The notes below the pieces were generated by a model that worked only from the letters and a program-made list of their open reading frames with translations, was not told the DNA's origin and ran no database searches. From contig CAUDNR010004245.1 in NCBI GenBank assembly GCA_958430865.1, positions 38,121 through 102,120 on the forward strand: a DNA stretch of 64,000 bases, read 5' to 3'. Source of the stretch: Entrophospora sp. SA101 (lineage: Eukaryota > Glomeromycota > Glomeromycetes > Entrophosporales > Entrophosporaceae). Position numbers and translations under genes: made by a program. Below, piece after piece: positions 34,050-46,184 of the stretch (position 1 is the stretch's first letter; every line of letters begins with the position of its first letter).

Positions 34050-34500
34050 CTTTTGGCATTTTGATTCTGCCAATTCAAGGATATGTATTTATGAAGATAT
34101 TCCCAAATTCCCTTAGCAATAGGTCTATTTTCCACTTTAGATCCCAGCATTTCTTCATTAAATCACCATAGAATTCAGGTATGTCTTTAGTGATTCAGGT
34201 CTTTTATTTTCCAATATATTCAGAATTAGATGAGGATTATGTAAAATGGTTTCTTTCCCGTAGTATACTATAAACATATGATTCTTTGTATATGGTTTGC
34301 CTAATAATATTTCATTTAAGTGCCATGTATGGAATGACATCAAAGATCCATTTGTATTATCTTTTTTCTTTTAATTGTTGATATGATCCTAAATCTCCTG
34401 TTTTACCATCCCAAACAGTATATGAAAAATATTATCACTGTGCAAGTCATGATGAATGTAATTTTTCTCATTCATCTGATTCATTTAATTAAAAATTTAA
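34050..34500 (-). pseudogene. Protein kinase pseudogene, copy 1
   Basis: Pieces in several frames on the minus strand match a TKL-like kinase. They are NYIHHDLHSDNI (catalytic loop), LNEILLGKPYTK (the APE region, with the Ala-Pro lost), LHNPHLILNILENKRPE and, after a frameshift, LMKKCWD...ENRPIAKGIWEY. The N-lobe is absent. Several frameshifts and stops; dead copy related to the family of the gene at 1461-2783. Confidence 0.75.
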
Positions 34501-35839
34501 TATAAACATTTTGCTATATGTCTATAAAATAATAAATTCAATAGTAAAAAATATAAAATGAAATAGCCAAAGTGATTTGATTTTATCTTTCCAAATAATT
34601 TCTTTAAAATTTTGATAATTGATTGTGCTAATCTCTATTCTTGGCTGTAAGAATTACTTTTCAAAGTCAAGTAAAATACGTTTTTACAACAGATATTTTA
34701 ATTATTGTAAAAATACAAGTTAAGTTTATTTTCTTAAAATATATTCCTTTATATAAATTATACATAAAACAATAGTTATCTTATGATTGTTAATCTATCC
34801 AGAAGATATCAAAACATAATGGGAATAATAAGTTTGGTTATCTTGAATAAATTAGTGGTTATAATAAAATTAATTAAATTATAAATAAAAAAGTAAACAA
34901 ATATTGTTACACATGACTTGTTATATGTAATTCTATTCCTTTACGAATTGTTGCTACATTAGGATATTCAAATACCAACAGATGATTGTCCTCATTTGGA
35001 TCCCTAGTAACTTCATTACATCGATGGTGACCAAATTTTAATCCCTAAAATCTTTGTCTGTAGTATTCCCTAAATGTATTTTTTACAATACATTCATTTT
35101 CTTTTTCTAAATATATTTATTTTTAACAAGCGCATTTATTTATCATTGATCTTTTTCTTTTTTACAATAAATTCATTGTTTGATCTTTTTTACAAGACTG
35201 CATTATCATTTGACCTTTTTTCAATATTTTTATTTTTTTCCCCCTTTTTTACAAATAATACATCTGCAATTGCTCATTTGTCATATTTTATTTTATAGCT
35301 TCTATCCAAGATATTCTTTAAAGGTTTCAAATTGTAATGATAATAAATAAAATAAAATAATTGTCCTATTACTAACAATTGATGGAAATGTGGACGTTGA
35401 GTTTAACAATCAAGTAAATGAATGCCATTGATTTAATTGACAAAAATAGAGAAATGGAAAAAGAAATCTAAAAGTAAAAAAAATCCATATTGTGTTTTTT
35501 TTGAAGTGAATGGTTAGTTTATTTTAAAAGCATCAAATTGTTTTTCATTGATATTGAAATAACCTTATCACTTATGCCAGCTGAGGAAGAAATTGAAGAA
35601 AATGTTCAATGTTACCCCATATTCCAATTAAGATGTTGTTGCTGCTTTTGAAACTGTTCATAAATTTTTTGAACAAGATAACAATGGATTATAATGAACT
35701 CAAAGTTTTTCATGCATTTAAAGAAAAAAATTAATTTGTATAATTCTAAAAGTTTAAACCAAGGAAAATTAACTTCTTATTTACCAAACAACAATAGCAT
35801 CATATCACATTTGACTTCTTTTAATATTTATTAATATTA
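34501..35839. other. AT-rich intergenic sequence
   Basis: No gene recognised. Poly-T-rich open frames (for example 35074-35298) are low complexity. The stretch at 35580-35720 looks faintly coding (EEEIEENVQC-like text) but is broken by stops. Confidence 0.4.
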
Positions 35840-36520
35840 CAGTCAACCCCCTCTAAGTGCACCTCCCTCGGGAATGAGTGATAGCGTGCACTTAGAGGGG
35901 TGTGCACTTAAAGAAACAAAGCATTTCATTGGTTACACGTGATACTAATAAAGAATAAAATTTTTTTAATATTATGTATATTATCAATTACAACGTTACA
36001 TTATTGTCACCAAAAAATAAAAATTTATACAATTATTGATTAAGATAAGATTCCATTGTAATTTGCCTCATTGTAGTTATTAAATAAAATCTTGATTCAT
36101 GTCTTATTTATAATAATTTTGACTACATAAGCTTCTCTGCCTGCTTTCTTTGTTCTTTGTTCTAATAACAATAACCTTTGTATCTATTAAAAAAAAGAAT
36201 TCTTGTCACTTAATAAAGATGAACAATTCTTTATCCACCTGTTACAAAATAATAATTATTTATCTCTTACTGATAATAAATTTAATTCTTTATTCTTTAT
36301 CATCATTTACTAGGTATAAAATTTAATTCTTTACCATCTCTTACAAAAATCAATTATTTATCCTTTTTTTTTTTTTTGTTAACACAACAAAAATTATTTA
36401 AATTTATAACGTCACACGATTTTTATTGGACAACGATCACGTGAAATCACGGGCGTGCACTTATCTCTAATTACCAAGCTTGGGAATGAGTGAGAACGTG
36501 CACTTAGAGGAAGTTGATTG
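35840..36520. mobile_element. Pogo-like TIR element (CAGTCAACCCCCTCTAAG), copy 1
   Basis: Flanked by TA. The left end is CAGTCAACCCCCTCTAAGTG; the right end, inverted, is CAATCAACTTCCTCTAAGTG. Inside each end a second copy of the GTGCACTTAGAGG motif and of GGGAATGAGTGA lies close to the terminus. No coding content. The TA target and CAGT start suggest a non-autonomous Tc1/mariner/pogo superfamily element. Confidence 0.8.
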
Positions 36521-36886
36521 TATTGTTGTACAATTTTATTATCATTAATAATTAAAAAAAAAGTTATTTTTAAAAGTATCATCAATTACCTTGATTATCG
36601 AATACCTTGTTATAACGGATCATTGGGTATGTTCATTATAACAAGGTTTGACTGTATTACAATTTTGTTACACGAATTTCTGCACAATAGATTATTGGCT
36701 ACCTTTAACGTAACACGCGCCCGCACTCACTGGTATTAATCATAATAATAACTTACAATTATTATATCGAAATTTTAATTAAAAAAATTTTTATAGGTGT
36801 GACACATCATTAACGTAGAAAGAAAATCCCATAATTTTTAAAATTCGCAGTTTTGATATAAATATTTGCCATGGTTGTAACTATTG

Positions 36887-37078
36887 ATCCTTATCCTCTC
36901 AAGCCTTTTGGCTAAGATCAAGTGTAGTATCTGTTCTTTTCAGCTTAATATCTGAAATGATCCACACTGTGGATCTATGATATTAAACTAATTTTTTAAA
37001 TTGGGGGGGAAGTCCCTAGCTTGCTACACTTCTCTCCAGGGTGTCCCTAGTATTGCACTACCTCTAGGGATGCCCACC
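36887..37078 (+). ncRNA. U2 spliceosomal snRNA, copy 1
   Basis: Core RNA of the U2 snRNP, which pairs with the intron branch site. Highly conserved 5' half: GCCTTTTGGCTAAGATCAAG followed by TGTAGTATCTGTTCTTTTCA. GTAGTA at 36924-36929 is the branch-site recognition element. An Sm-like site (AATTTTTTA) lies at ~36999. Stem-loop III/IV sequences follow, with GGTGTCCCTAGTATTGCACT...CTAGGGATGCCC at the 3' end. About 192 nt, normal for U2. The exact 5' and 3' ends are estimated by similarity. An identical copy lies in the second duplicate. Confidence 0.95.
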
Positions 37079-38920
37079 TTTTTTTATTAAAGCGGGTTGG
37101 GTTATGGAATAAATAAATAAAAAATTTCTCTTCCGAAATTGCAAAAATTCATTTGAAATTTTTTTTTTTGTGGTTTTTAAATTCACGCAATTTTCGATTT
37201 GATAAAAACAATAATTCGTTTATTATTTATGAAAGAAAATGACGGATTAGTATACTTGTTAAAGAATATCATGGAATATAATACGATTTTATTTTTAGTT
37301 TCCTATTAGTGCAACAGTTTCGAAGCCTTGACGTTAACATATAATAGAACATCGACATTAAAAATTTTTTTTAAATAAATAATTGAAAGTTGACATTGAT
37401 ATTTGATTCGTGGTCCGCCGAATCTCACTAATAAGAACCGGGCGATCGTCATATATAAATTTAATATTAATAAAAAAAAGGGCAATACTTAAATCCACTT
37501 GTAACAAGAAATCCGCTGACGAGGTTTGACTGTAATAATAATCATATATATAAAAAAATTAATAGTAAACGATGATTAACCGGGTTTTCCGATTATAATT
37601 CATTCTTAAAAATCCAGTTGAAAATTTTCAATTTAATAATAATAATACTAATACTATTTTTACTTATTGTTATTCACTTTTTATAACGCTAATCTATTTG
37701 TTGTCCAAATGAAACCTTTTGAAACCTTAATTACTTATTATTTTTATATTAATAATGAAACTAACGATGTTAATATTAATTGTAGTAAATATGTGTTGAT
37801 ATTGTTATTGGCTCGTGTGTGCTCGTTCTAACATATGTACACATTACAGATCGTCCGTTTTTTTTTAAAAGTTTTTCTATATCGAGTTTAAGATGAATTA
37901 AGAGTATCGTTATTCTTACATGCATGTAAAGTCTGTATGATTTTTTCTGTAATAATTAAAACGACGAGAATGTTTTATTTTCAATACAACAGAATTAAAT
38001 TTAAATTGGTGCAACAAAAATTGTCTAAAACACTGTATATTTCGAAGAATGATAATCAAATAAAAATCAAATAAATCATTAAAAGGATTTGGCTGTTTCA
38101 CGAAAGTAAAAACGTTGTATAGAAATATTCAATATTCAATGATGAATGCCGAATAGTCAAGTGCTCGTTTTTTAAAAACGTAATTTTTGGGGAAGGTTGA
38201 ATTTCAAGGTATTTGTTATCGGAAATGTTTTCTGAATGTCTGGATTTTGATTCATGAGAATGATCGTCGCCTTTAAAAAAAAGTTTGAAAATAGATTTAA
38301 ATCTAACCAGAGTTGACTATGTAACTATCTCCCATTAGGTTGGATGATCTGCCTTTTGTTCAAACTAAATAAAACCAGGGCTCAAAATTATTCGGACCCT
38401 CCTTATGTGCAATATTACTTAGTTTGGTATGAATTTAAAATTGCCTTTAATTAATTTCCTTATTACCTTCAAAGGTAAGTTTTATCAATTAATATTAATA
38501 ATAATATATTTTATAACTTAAAAAGATATACGCTATCAATGTATATTTTTCAACAAAATAAATATTTAAATAATTAATTGTTAAATATTAATACTTTACT
38601 TTTCATAAAAAATTATTTTCATTAAGAAACTTTTTTTGGATAAATTGGGAAAGCTATATTCACACAACACACACGTCATACATATATACGTTATACATTA
38701 TACATGTATTTTTTTATTTAAAGATATTTATCTGGTAAATAAAATCATATAAAAAAAACCAAATATAAAAAAAGAAAAGATTAAGATAAAACAAGTGGTT
38801 GATTAATTTATATAGAAATGAAACAGTATCAATGTTGATGTCAATTTTTTTACTTCATTTCATATTAAGAGCAACACTTATACCCAATTTAATTGCAATT
38901 GTAATTTTGGAATAAATGCA
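37079..38920. other. AT-rich intergenic sequence
   Basis: No gene recognised. The phrase GAGGTTTGACTGTAATA near 37520 resembles the inner end of Tigger-family TIRs, so a small degraded MITE may be present. A 61-codon minus frame at 37916-38101 has no recognisable feature. Confidence 0.4.
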
Positions 38921-39594
38921 CAAGAATCCTGGTGATGCTACTACTGCACTCACAACACCTGTAAATACACAACCACCACCTAAAGTAACTTAACCTGTAC
39001 CTCCTACTATAACACCAAAAGATACTACAACATTAGATGATCCAGTTCTAATAACTCCAAAAACTTCAAACACACACCACACCAAAAAGTCAGCCAGTGA
39101 TTCAAACTTCACAAGAAAATCAATAACCTACAGTAACACAAAAATTCACAGTATTTAGTATAAGTAACTCAATAATCTTCAACAGCATCACTGTCATTAT
39201 CCAGCAAACCACTAATAACTATAACTTTAACTGCCACATTGAATCAAGCAGGATCATCTCAAAATGTTTAATCAAACCACTACACAAGATCCAAATCCAA
39301 AATCCTAATAATACACCAAGTGATATTGCTTCTGAGAATGCTAATGCTAATGCTAATAATGATGATAGTAGTTTGACAACTAAAACTGCAGTAAGATCTA
39401 TTCCTATAATTATTATGGTATATGCTATTATAGGTATATGGGAATATAAAAAATCAAATAACAATTTATTGATAAATGGAGATGAAGTTGTGTTAAGGGA
39501 TAGCCAAGGTGATGATATCATGGGTGATCCATTCAAAAATACACTGGGTCAATATCATGTGGAGCATGCCACAACAAACCAGACAGAATGAACA
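38921..39594 (+). pseudogene. Relic of a surface protein (Thr/Pro stalk, TM, tail), copy 1
   Basis: The broken plus-strand frame starts MHKNPGDATTALTTPVNTQ and is rich in Thr, Pro and Asn. It then passes an Asn/Ala/Ser stretch to a hydrophobic segment (IPIIIMVYAIIGIW) and a cytoplasmic-like tail (EYKKSNNN...DPFKNTLGQYHV). Several stops interrupt it. The layout resembles the C terminus of kelch-repeat cell-surface proteins common in this fungal lineage; no kelch repeats remain here. The tail runs straight into the dispersed ~110-bp repeat. Confidence 0.5.
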
Positions 39595-39660
39595 TTTATG
39601 TCACAACGATCAAAATTGTTTAACACTACAATTTTACTACAATATAACATGATATTAAAT
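39561..39660 (+). repeat. Dispersed ~110-bp repeat, copy 3 (diverged)
   Basis: GGAGCATGCCACAACAAACC, then TGAACATT and the ACTACAATTTTACTACAATA block, align with copies 1 and 2. It overlaps the end of the surface-protein relic, suggesting that the repeat is the 3' end of that family. Confidence 0.6.
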
Positions 39661-40529
39661 GAATGCTTTTGTTTCTTCCCACTTATTACTTAACTGATTG
39701 ATACACAGGATTATCACCATGTAAAAGAAAAAACATCGTTTACAAATGTTATACATTCAAGTCCTGCATTATGTTTGAGCATCATGAGTTCAGGCAAAGA
39801 AAAAAGATCAACCTACAAATCTTTCAATAATCATTGTTAAATGCAAATTTTATTCTGTTAAAAAAGCAAATAATAAACAATTTAATGGTGAACTTTTTTG
39901 TGTAGGTTGTTGATTTGGCTATTGTTTTTTTTTGAACTTAGAAAAAACCAACCCTATGACATAAATCAAAAACTTGATGATGAAATAATCAATAAGAAAT
40001 TGAAATCAATGGAAGGATTTCAAGCAATTATTTGAAAAAAGTTGAGCAAGACTTGGCCTTTTTGTTCAAAATGGTAATGAAATTCATAAATTACATGGAG
40101 AAAGAAAGGATGTTCATTTTGTTGGGGTTTGTTTCACCCAATTCAAGGATTGACAATCTCAAATGATGAAGTTCGATATTTTAACAGGACAGATTGGTGT
40201 TAAGGCCTAGAATTTTGTACCCTATTTTTAATTAGTAAATTGAACCAGTTAGAATACCTAGTGCTAGGGATTGACAGTCTCGAGGTTTGCCCTATATCTT
40301 GACCCTTGTGTTAGCTAGTTTTGTTATAGAATATCAATATAAGTTGAGCATTATAATCATCATCATCACACACACACATTTATTATTTAAACATTTTTTT
40401 AATTCACTTCATTACAAACTTTTTTTAATAATTGAGTGGAAGGGGAGATAGAATAATATATATATTTAATATTTAATATAAATGTTTGCTAATATAAATG
40501 TTATTATTATATATGTTATTGACTGAAAT
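39661..40529. other. Intergenic, faint coding traces
   Basis: Plus-strand text around 39880-40200 (for example NNKQFNGELFCVG, later FKQLFEK) looks like eroded coding sequence with many stops; family unknown. The final 200 bp (from ~40330) form the 3' flank of the P450 gene. Confidence 0.35.
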
Positions 40530-42341
40530 TTAATTTCTGTGAGTTAATTTGACCTTCAATTCAACACATTGACTACCACCAAAAGGTTGTATGCGCATAG
40601 GTTTATCACTTACCAATTCAAATTTATATTTTTTGTATAATAAAGCAACCATTAATTTAACTTGATTTATTGCCAGATGTCTTCCTGGGCATATACGCAA
40701 TCCACCACCAAAATGTAAAAATGTATTTTTAATAAAGGAATCTTCATCAATTCCATTATTATTGTCATGATTTTTATTTTTTAAGAATCTTGAAGGATTA
40801 AATTTGGTTGGCTCATTCCAATAATTTGGATTCATGTGTAAACTTTGAACATTTATTGATATTAGAGTTGAACCTGGGATTTTGTAATCACCTATTTGAT
40901 CAAAATTTGCTGACTCACGATTAATTGCTGTTGCAAGAGGGTTCATACGTAAAACTAAAATATAGATAAATTCATCATGTGAAACAAATTATAAAAATAA
41001 AATTTATAAATAATAATAAAAATACAATTATGAATTAATACCTTCTTTTATTACAGCTTCAATGTATTCAAATTTTTTTAAATCTTCATAATCTAAATTA
41101 GATTTATCTCCAAATACTTTTTTAATTTCTTTAAGAATGTTTTCTTCAACTTCAGGATAACTAGTTGCATAATATATAAGACATGATAAAGCTGTAGATG
41201 ACTTTTTTTTCAATGGAAATTTTGGTTATTAATTTAATTAATTACATTTAATATATATATAAATAAATATAAATATACATACAGTTTGAATTCCCCCACC
41301 AAATGTTTCACTAAGAACATCATTAATTTCATCATCAGTCATTGGTTTATCATTAAAATCATTTGCAATGCCTTGAGTAATATCTTTTGGAGTATTAATA
41401 GTTAATAACATATTCAACATATCAGGTGTCAGGTTTTCTTTATCACTAATATTTTCAATTTTATCCCTACGTTCATTGATTAAATTGTTAATATATTCTT
41501 TTCTTGATGAATATTTGTTTAATAAATAATCTGAATAAATCTTTATCAATGGCAAATTACGTATATATGAAGGAACCATTGCATAATATCTCATACAAAC
41601 TAGTGCATCTTTTGAACCATCTAAATATTCATCCTCAGCAGTTTTAATTATGTTGGAATCTTTTTTACTGGTTTTATAATAATTCAATAATATATTAGAT
41701 GGTCTGTTTGTTGTTAATAACATTATATTTTCAGTGAAAGTTCTTTTAATCCAAGGCACGATATCAATTTCCAATACTTTTTTTTGATGAATTTCTTGAT
41801 TTATAATAGATTCTCCCATTTCATCAATTAAAGAATCCCAATAAATTTCTAAGTCTTTAAAAACACAATTTACAATATTAGCTGAAAACTTTAATACATT
41901 TGGGGCCATTATAGCTTTAGTGAGCATTTTTCTATTATCGGCCCATTTGTTAATGTCTCTATTCAGAACAATTCCCTTGGTGCTTTTTCCCATTGCATCT
42001 AGTCCTTCATTAGGTGGAAAACGTAACATGTAATTATTATTTCTCACTGGCTTCATGATATGTTCAATGATTTGTAGATTGTTAGTGATCAATTGTCTTT
42101 TAGATCCACTGTAAATTTCAACCACATCACCATATTTTAAATGTAATGAGTGAAACCATAATGGATTGTTAAAACGATGATAAAAGAGTTGATGTAAATT
42201 TCCTAATAATGGTAAAGGAAAAGGCCCTTTATAAGGATTTGGACGAGTAAAATAATTGTAATAATATTTTAATGATGAAAAAATTATTGTTATAAATAAT
42301 ATTGTTGCAGATGCTGAAATGATTTCTTTTAATGAAAACAT
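40530..42341 (-). CDS. Cytochrome P450 monooxygenase, copy 1 (intact)
   Basis: Haem-thiolate monooxygenase, probably ER-anchored. Three exons, 41283-42341, 41042-41201 and 40530-40954, with introns of 81 and 87 nt (GT-AG), give 547 residues. The N terminus has a hydrophobic anchor (~4-24) and a proline-rich hinge (PNPYKGPFPLPLLGNLH). The I-helix motif is GGIQT in place of A/GGxD/ET. The K-helix ExxR (EVLR) is assembled across the second intron. PSRF stands for the PERF motif and FGGGLRICPGR is the haem-binding loop with the Cys ligand. Everything needed for activity is present. The substrate cannot be inferred. A close paralogue at 61006-62827 is broken. Confidence 0.93.
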
Positions 42342-42608
42342 TTTTTAAAAATTTTCTAAATCAAAAAAAAAAAAAATTCGTGAGTAAATTCATTTTATAA
42401 GTAAATGAGTTGAATTTTTTTTATTAATATGTAAATTTAAATTTAATTCGAAAACATGTAATGTATGAACCGTTGTATGTGAAATTGAAATTGAATGAGT
42501 CAAGGAGCTTATACAGATCAAATCACACAAAAAAGCCTCTTTTTACCATATAGACATTTTAAAGCAGTTTTACAAATTCGGAATATTAATTATTGAAATC
42601 GCAATTAA

Positions 42609-43084
42609 GGGTAGGCTCCATGTGTAACATATATAACGCGGGTGTAGATCCTTATTATCCCTATTTTTGTCCACTAAACAATTTCCATTTATAGAAACAA
42701 GGTTTAAGGAACAAGGGATAAAAAAATCTATTGATTTTATTTAAAAAAAAGTCATAAAAGTTTTTGTTCGCAAATACTTGAAAAATTTTTTTTGCAATAA
42801 AATTCTGTAGATAAATAGTTGTGGCAGAATGAGTAGAATGCAAAATAGATGAGCAATCAAAAAATTTTTTTTACTTAAAACTTTTTTAAGAGAGTATAAA
42901 AAGTACAAAAAATGGTTTCATTATATAAATAACATATTTAATTAATTAATGAGTTTTTTTCGCAAATTTTGTTTCTGGTTAAAAGACTTGTACTAGTCAC
43001 ACAAGTTTTTTAAATTCTTAAAATTAAAATCCCGCGATTGGTACTAATTAACATATGTGTAACTTTATTGCATGGAGCCTACCC
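42609..43084. mobile_element. TTAA-flanked MITE (GGGTAGGCTCCATG TIRs)
   Basis: 476 bp. GGGTAGGCTCCATG at the left and CATGGAGCCTACCC at the right are perfect inverted repeats, flanked on both sides by TTAA. A TTAA target is the signature of piggyBac-type elements; the TIR sequence itself is not one I recognise, so the superfamily is inferred from the target site only. The interior is non-coding. Confidence 0.8.
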
Positions 43085-43779
43085 TTAAAAATTTTAATTC
43101 AATTTATTTAGTCCTAGTTAGAAGAAAATAAGTGTGAAGAAAAGAAACGCTTCTGACCTAGTGTATAATAACCAATATTTAAGCTAGACTTTTCTTTTTA
43201 ACTGTTGTTAAAGTCCCAATCTGGCTCTAAAAAATTTATTATGGTTGAAAATCGCTTGCTATATGAAAAACGGAGATTATAATTTGTTCGTGTAACGTTT
43301 ATATTGAATGACTAATAACGGATTAAAAGTTTGGTCCCGATTTTTTACTAGTTGAAATCTCTTTCTATAACGTATATTATTAATATTAATATTAATTAAA
43401 CTTTTTACGTATAGCAGATTGTATCTAAAAATCACTTCATATGACTTACATATAAATCAACACCGCCTATAACGGATTCACGTGAACTGAAATTTTTTCT
43501 CACGCCTCCGTATAATTAAAACCATAATGCATATCAACACACACATAAAAACGTAGTAATAGTAATTTTTATTCCTAAAAGTTTATATTTATTCTAGTAT
43601 ATATTATGGATATTATTTATAACAAATCATAAGAGCTTTAATAAAAAAATGGTTTTTGATAATAATAAAAAGAATAAAAGATAATGACCGACATATTTAT
43701 ATTAAATATAAAAAAACTAAGCTTTAGGCATAAATTTATTGTTTAAAAGGTTTTTCATAATAAAAACCCATATTATATA
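43085..43779. other. Intergenic, no gene seen
   Basis: AT-rich. Scattered GTTATA and CTATAACG motifs near 43330-43490 resemble Tigger-family ends and may be degraded MITEs. Confidence 0.4.
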
Positions 43780-43985
43780 CAGTTCACTCTCTCTATAACG
43801 AACCCTCTGTCCCTATATGTAATTTCTCTGCTTTTGGTCGTTATAGAGAGAGTTTATTAAGATGGTCGTTATAGAGAGAGAAATTAATTATAAAAAATTG
43901 AAACGGGGACAAAAGGGAAGTTCGTTATAGAGAAATTTTACTTAGTGGTCGTTATAGAGAGGGTCGTTATAGAGAGAGTAGACTG
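43780..43985. mobile_element. Tigger-derived MITE, 206 bp
   Basis: TA-flanked. CAGTTCACTCTCTCTATAAC at the left and GTTATAGAGAGAGTAGACTG at the right are near-inverted. Four further TCGTTATAGAGA motifs lie inside in the same direction as the right end. Same motif family as the larger Tigger elements at 32489 and 52966, so probably mobilised by the same transposase. Confidence 0.85.
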
Positions 43986-44220
43986 TATATATATGTTTGG
44001 TACAAAACAAAAACAAAAAAATAAATTTCTCTATGCTTTTTAATATTTCAATTTTATATGTAAAATCCTTGGAATCTGGCGATGCCCAATATAAAAGTTA
44101 GAAAAAACAAATCTTTAAGATTTACTTTATGTACCAAATAAAAAAAAAGTTATGAAAAAAAAAATTTTTTTTTGCAGTGTAATGTATGTCAATTGAGCAG
44201 ATTTTCGTTCAATTTTAAAA

Positions 44221-45720
44221 TTTTTAAAATATTACACACATCGGATTTTTAAAAAACCCACCACCATTCAATTCAGCTTTAAAAGGGGAGTTTATTATAG
44301 TGTTTGTATTCTAGGGTTTCTATTCGTAATACAAATTCTTATTCGAATTATTCGTAATACAGTTGACCTTTAAAAAATTTATTCGAATTAAAAGTTTAAT
44401 TCGAATTAATATTAATATTAAAAATTTAATTCACTTTATTCAAATTAAAAAATTTAATTCGCTTTATTCAAATTATTTGTTTTGTTTTATTTTATTCATT
44501 ATCGGAATCTTAGGTTTGTTCATTCATTTTATTAGATTATTTGGAATCAAGGGTTGTTCAATTACTTACTATATATACAACAAGGTTTAAGATTGATTTT
44601 ATTATTATAAAAATTGAAATTAAAAATGAAACTAATAAGGAAAGACTGAAACAAGATTCATGTTTCTTTTAATAAATAGCAATCTTTCCAGTGAGCTTGA
44701 ATTTAAACTGGACCTTAATTATTTGTTTTATCTGAATTAATTTTTTCGAATTATTTGCTTTATTCAAATTAATGTTAATATTAATATTAATCTCTTTATT
44801 CGGATTAATTTCCTTATTCGAATCAATTTCCTTATTCGAATTAATTCTCTTATTCGAATTAATTTCTTTATTCGAATCAATTTCCTTATTCGAATAATTC
44901 GTTTTATTCGAATTAAAATTTATTCGAATAAACTTTCAATGTAATTCGAATACTCAAATTCATAACGAATAAAGTGAATAATTCGAATAAACCTTATTCG
45001 AATAGAAACCCTATTACTATTACTATTACTATTGTATTCATGATATTCGAATATCATAAAATGATCGACATGATATGAATATCATCCGAATATCATGAAT
45101 ATCAATCACATGAATGATATTCGGACATTGTCCGAACAATTTGAATGAATATAAACACTAGTTTATTATCTAAAAAAAATTTTTGTCTCTAATTTTCTTT
45201 TCACAGATTTTTTAAATTTGAAAGCTATGCTCAGAAATACATATGTAAACTCGATAAGCCGGCAAAATTTTCGCCCCATTTTCTTAATTTAATTCGATAA
45301 GTCGGTCATATGAGCTCACCGACTTACATATGTACAACAATAATTTTCGTGGAATCTCACGACCAAATTTGGGAATGATTTTCTTTTAATGTAATATGTT
45401 CATTAAACCTTTTTGTTGTGAAATAACTTTTTATTTATTAATAAAAAAATCAAAAAAATCAAACGTATGTTGTAGAAAATATTCTATGAAAAAAGTTGTT
45501 ACACGAAATTTTCTTATCTCAATTTCTTAAGTGTGTAACAAAATTTGGACTTTTCAAAATGCCAATTTTCAGTTTAAGAAAAAACCAGCCGATAAGTTTT
45601 GAAACTCGAGTCACGAACAATAAAACTTATCGGTTAAATTTTTTAAAATGAGATAAAATTTTTTTTGTTTTAGTATTTTGGAGTTGACCAATTGTTATTA
45701 TAAGCAATTAATGATTATAA
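44221..45720 (+). repeat. Interspersed repeat family X, copy split by insertion
   Basis: 44221-44297 and 45161-45720 together match, inverted, the uninterrupted copy at 29219-29790. Shared text includes CCACCACCATTCAATTCAG, the CCGATAAGTTTT palindrome and ATTGTTATTATAAGCAATTA-like ends. The 863 bp in between are a later insertion. Confidence 0.85.
44298..45160. mobile_element. hAT-type MITE nested in repeat X (TTCGAATTA-rich)
   Basis: The ends are TAGTGTTTGTATTC and GAATATAAACACTA (13 of 14 inverted match). TAGTG fits the hAT YARNG rule. The target GTTTATTA is perfectly duplicated (44290-44297 and 45161-45168). The paralogous repeat at 29.7 kb has a single target copy, proving insertion. The interior is made of many TTATTCGAATTAATT-type tandem units and GATATTCGAATATCAT palindromes; the open frame at 44363-44590 is an artefact of these. 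Confidence 0.9.
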
Positions 45721-45782
45721 TAGATTTCTACACATGATCGGCGAAACACGAATTAATATTATTTTATTAATGAAAATTACTA

Positions 45783-46184
45783 CCATATTCTCTGGAATAT
45801 AAACACCACTCAAATCTAAGCACCAGTATGAATTTGCAATGAAAAACAAAAAAAAATAGAAAAATAAATATAAGCACCACATATATTTCGAATTATTTTT
45901 TATTTGATTTTATTTTTATATAATAAATAAAAAATAAGAAATTTTTTTATTTTGACTATTCTTTTCCAGAATCACCAGACTCCTCCTTTTCTAATTCATC
46001 TAATTCATCAGCTGAATCATCATTTCTATTTAATATTTCAGGTTCATCTTCCTCATTTTCATTTTCATCCCCATATAAATATAACAAATTATCTGAAATA
46101 AAATGTTTTGAATATAAGCACCACCCACAGTTTTGTCAACCAAAACGTGTCAAAATGGTGGTGCTTATATTCCAGAGAATACGG
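45783..46184 (-). mobile_element. TIR element (CCRTATTCTCTGGAATATAA), deleted
   Basis: TA-flanked. CCATATTCTCTGGAATATAA at the left, and inverted CCGTATTCTCTGGAATATAA at the right, with nearby GCACCAC motifs. On the minus strand the interior (46080-45955) encodes an acidic Glu/Asp/Ser stretch ending EESGDSGKE, like the C-terminal tail of a DDE transposase. Probably an internally deleted member of the Tc1/mariner/pogo superfamily. Confidence 0.7.

Larger units (their letters stand above)
32215..42424 (+). repeat. Segmental duplication, copy 1 (~10.2 kb)
   Basis: Directly repeated at 52691-62892. Eight matching open frames from 33009 to 40530 have partners exactly 20476 bp downstream, so there is no net indel over that ~7.5 kb. 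Differences cluster at ~32590-32710 and from ~40796 through the P450 gene. The left edge lies inside the hAT subterminal repeat array; the right edge is just upstream of the P450 start codon. Confidence 0.93.

Noticed and set aside
35074..35298. Phe-rich frame (duplicate at 55550)
   Set aside because: Poly-T artefact without coding character.
39219..39536. 105-codon minus-strand frame (duplicate at 59695)
   Set aside because: Antisense shadow of the surface-protein relic; the plus strand shows the meaningful text.
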